This document shows, one piece after another, positions 6,571 to 6,667 of a stretch of 6,667 nucleotides of DNA. This DNA comes from Actinomycetota bacterium (GTDB lineage Bacteria > Actinomycetota > Thermoleophilia > Gaiellales > Gaiellaceae). Under the pieces are notes generated by a model that searched no databases, was not told where the DNA came from, and saw only the letters and a program-made list of their open reading frames with translations. Every line of letters begins with the position of its first letter. The stretch's first letter is position 1. The position numbers and the translations under genes were made by a program. Where the stretch lies: NCBI GenBank assembly GCA_013816275.1, contig JACDER010000083.1:1-6667 (forward strand), in the 5' to 3' direction.

Positions 6571-6667
6571 TCAGGCGACGAGCTCGCTCGGCGGGGCATC
6601 CCGCCGCGCCATCGCCTCCCATTTCGACCCGCGAACGAGCTGCCAGAAGCCTTGGAGCCGCCAGACG
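6571..6667 (-). CDS. 3' end of an upstream gene, possibly a membrane glycosyltransferase tail
   Basis: The reverse strand from 6666 to 6571 reads 31 codons and then TGA (6573-6571). The peptide contains LQGFWQLVRG and KWEAMARRD. A final 'W-Q-L-(V/L)-R-G...W-x-A-M-x-R' segment is reminiscent of the cytoplasmic tail of family 2 membrane glycosyltransferases, where a similar segment ends the protein. That resemblance comes from memory and is weak evidence on so short a piece. The same strand, the short gap to the transporter (27 bases) and matching GC-rich codon use suggest the two are co-transcribed. Its true length and function cannot be judged here. Confidence 0.5.
   Translation of the reverse strand, partial: VWRLQGFWQLVRGSKWEAMARRDAPPSELVA

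Overview
The window is very GC-rich, with strongly G/C-biased third codon positions, frequent GTG starts and tightly packed or overlapping genes. Together with the protein families present, this points to a high-GC actinobacterium, possibly of the Thermoleophilia type. The lineage is an inference from style and family resemblance and has not been tested.

Layout. (1) At 1-151 lies the truncated 5' part of a small reverse-strand gene whose start codon cannot be found. (2) At about 152-259 is an AT-richer, palindrome-rich intergenic stretch that looks like the promoter of the forward operon. (3) At 260-4368 is a two-gene NAD-dependent formate dehydrogenase. Its diaphorase subunit is a fused NuoE-NuoF (FdsG-FdsB) protein, and its large catalytic subunit is NuoG/FdsA-like. 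(4) At 4361-5083 is a biotin-protein ligase gene overlapping the end of the dehydrogenase. (5) At 5074-6543, on the reverse strand, is a major facilitator transporter whose 3' end overlaps birA. (6) At 6571-6667, reverse strand, is the last 31 codons of another gene.

The main point is that the catalytic subunit is a selenoprotein. An in-frame UGA at 2731-2733 sits exactly where molybdenum/tungsten formate dehydrogenases carry their active-site Sec or Cys. The next residue is the invariant His, and an Arg lies 193 residues further on, the same spacing as U140 to R333 in E. coli FdhF. A hairpin with a GGUC tetraloop, the same apical loop as the E. coli fdhF SECIS, begins 16 nt after the UGA, and third-position GC drops locally over it. 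Read normally, this gene would be split into two false ORFs. The real product is 896 residues with Sec352.

Functionally, formate would be oxidised to CO2 at the Mo/W-bis-pyranopterin site. Electrons would pass through Fe-S clusters of the large subunit to the Fe-S/FMN/NAD module of the fused subunit, giving NADH, and the reverse reaction is possible in principle. Compared with textbook FdsA/NuoG, the large subunit lacks the His-Cys3 cluster ligands, and the NuoE part of the small subunit is compacted. The cell must have Sec machinery (SelA, SelB, SelC, SelD) and FdhD elsewhere, because none is in this window.
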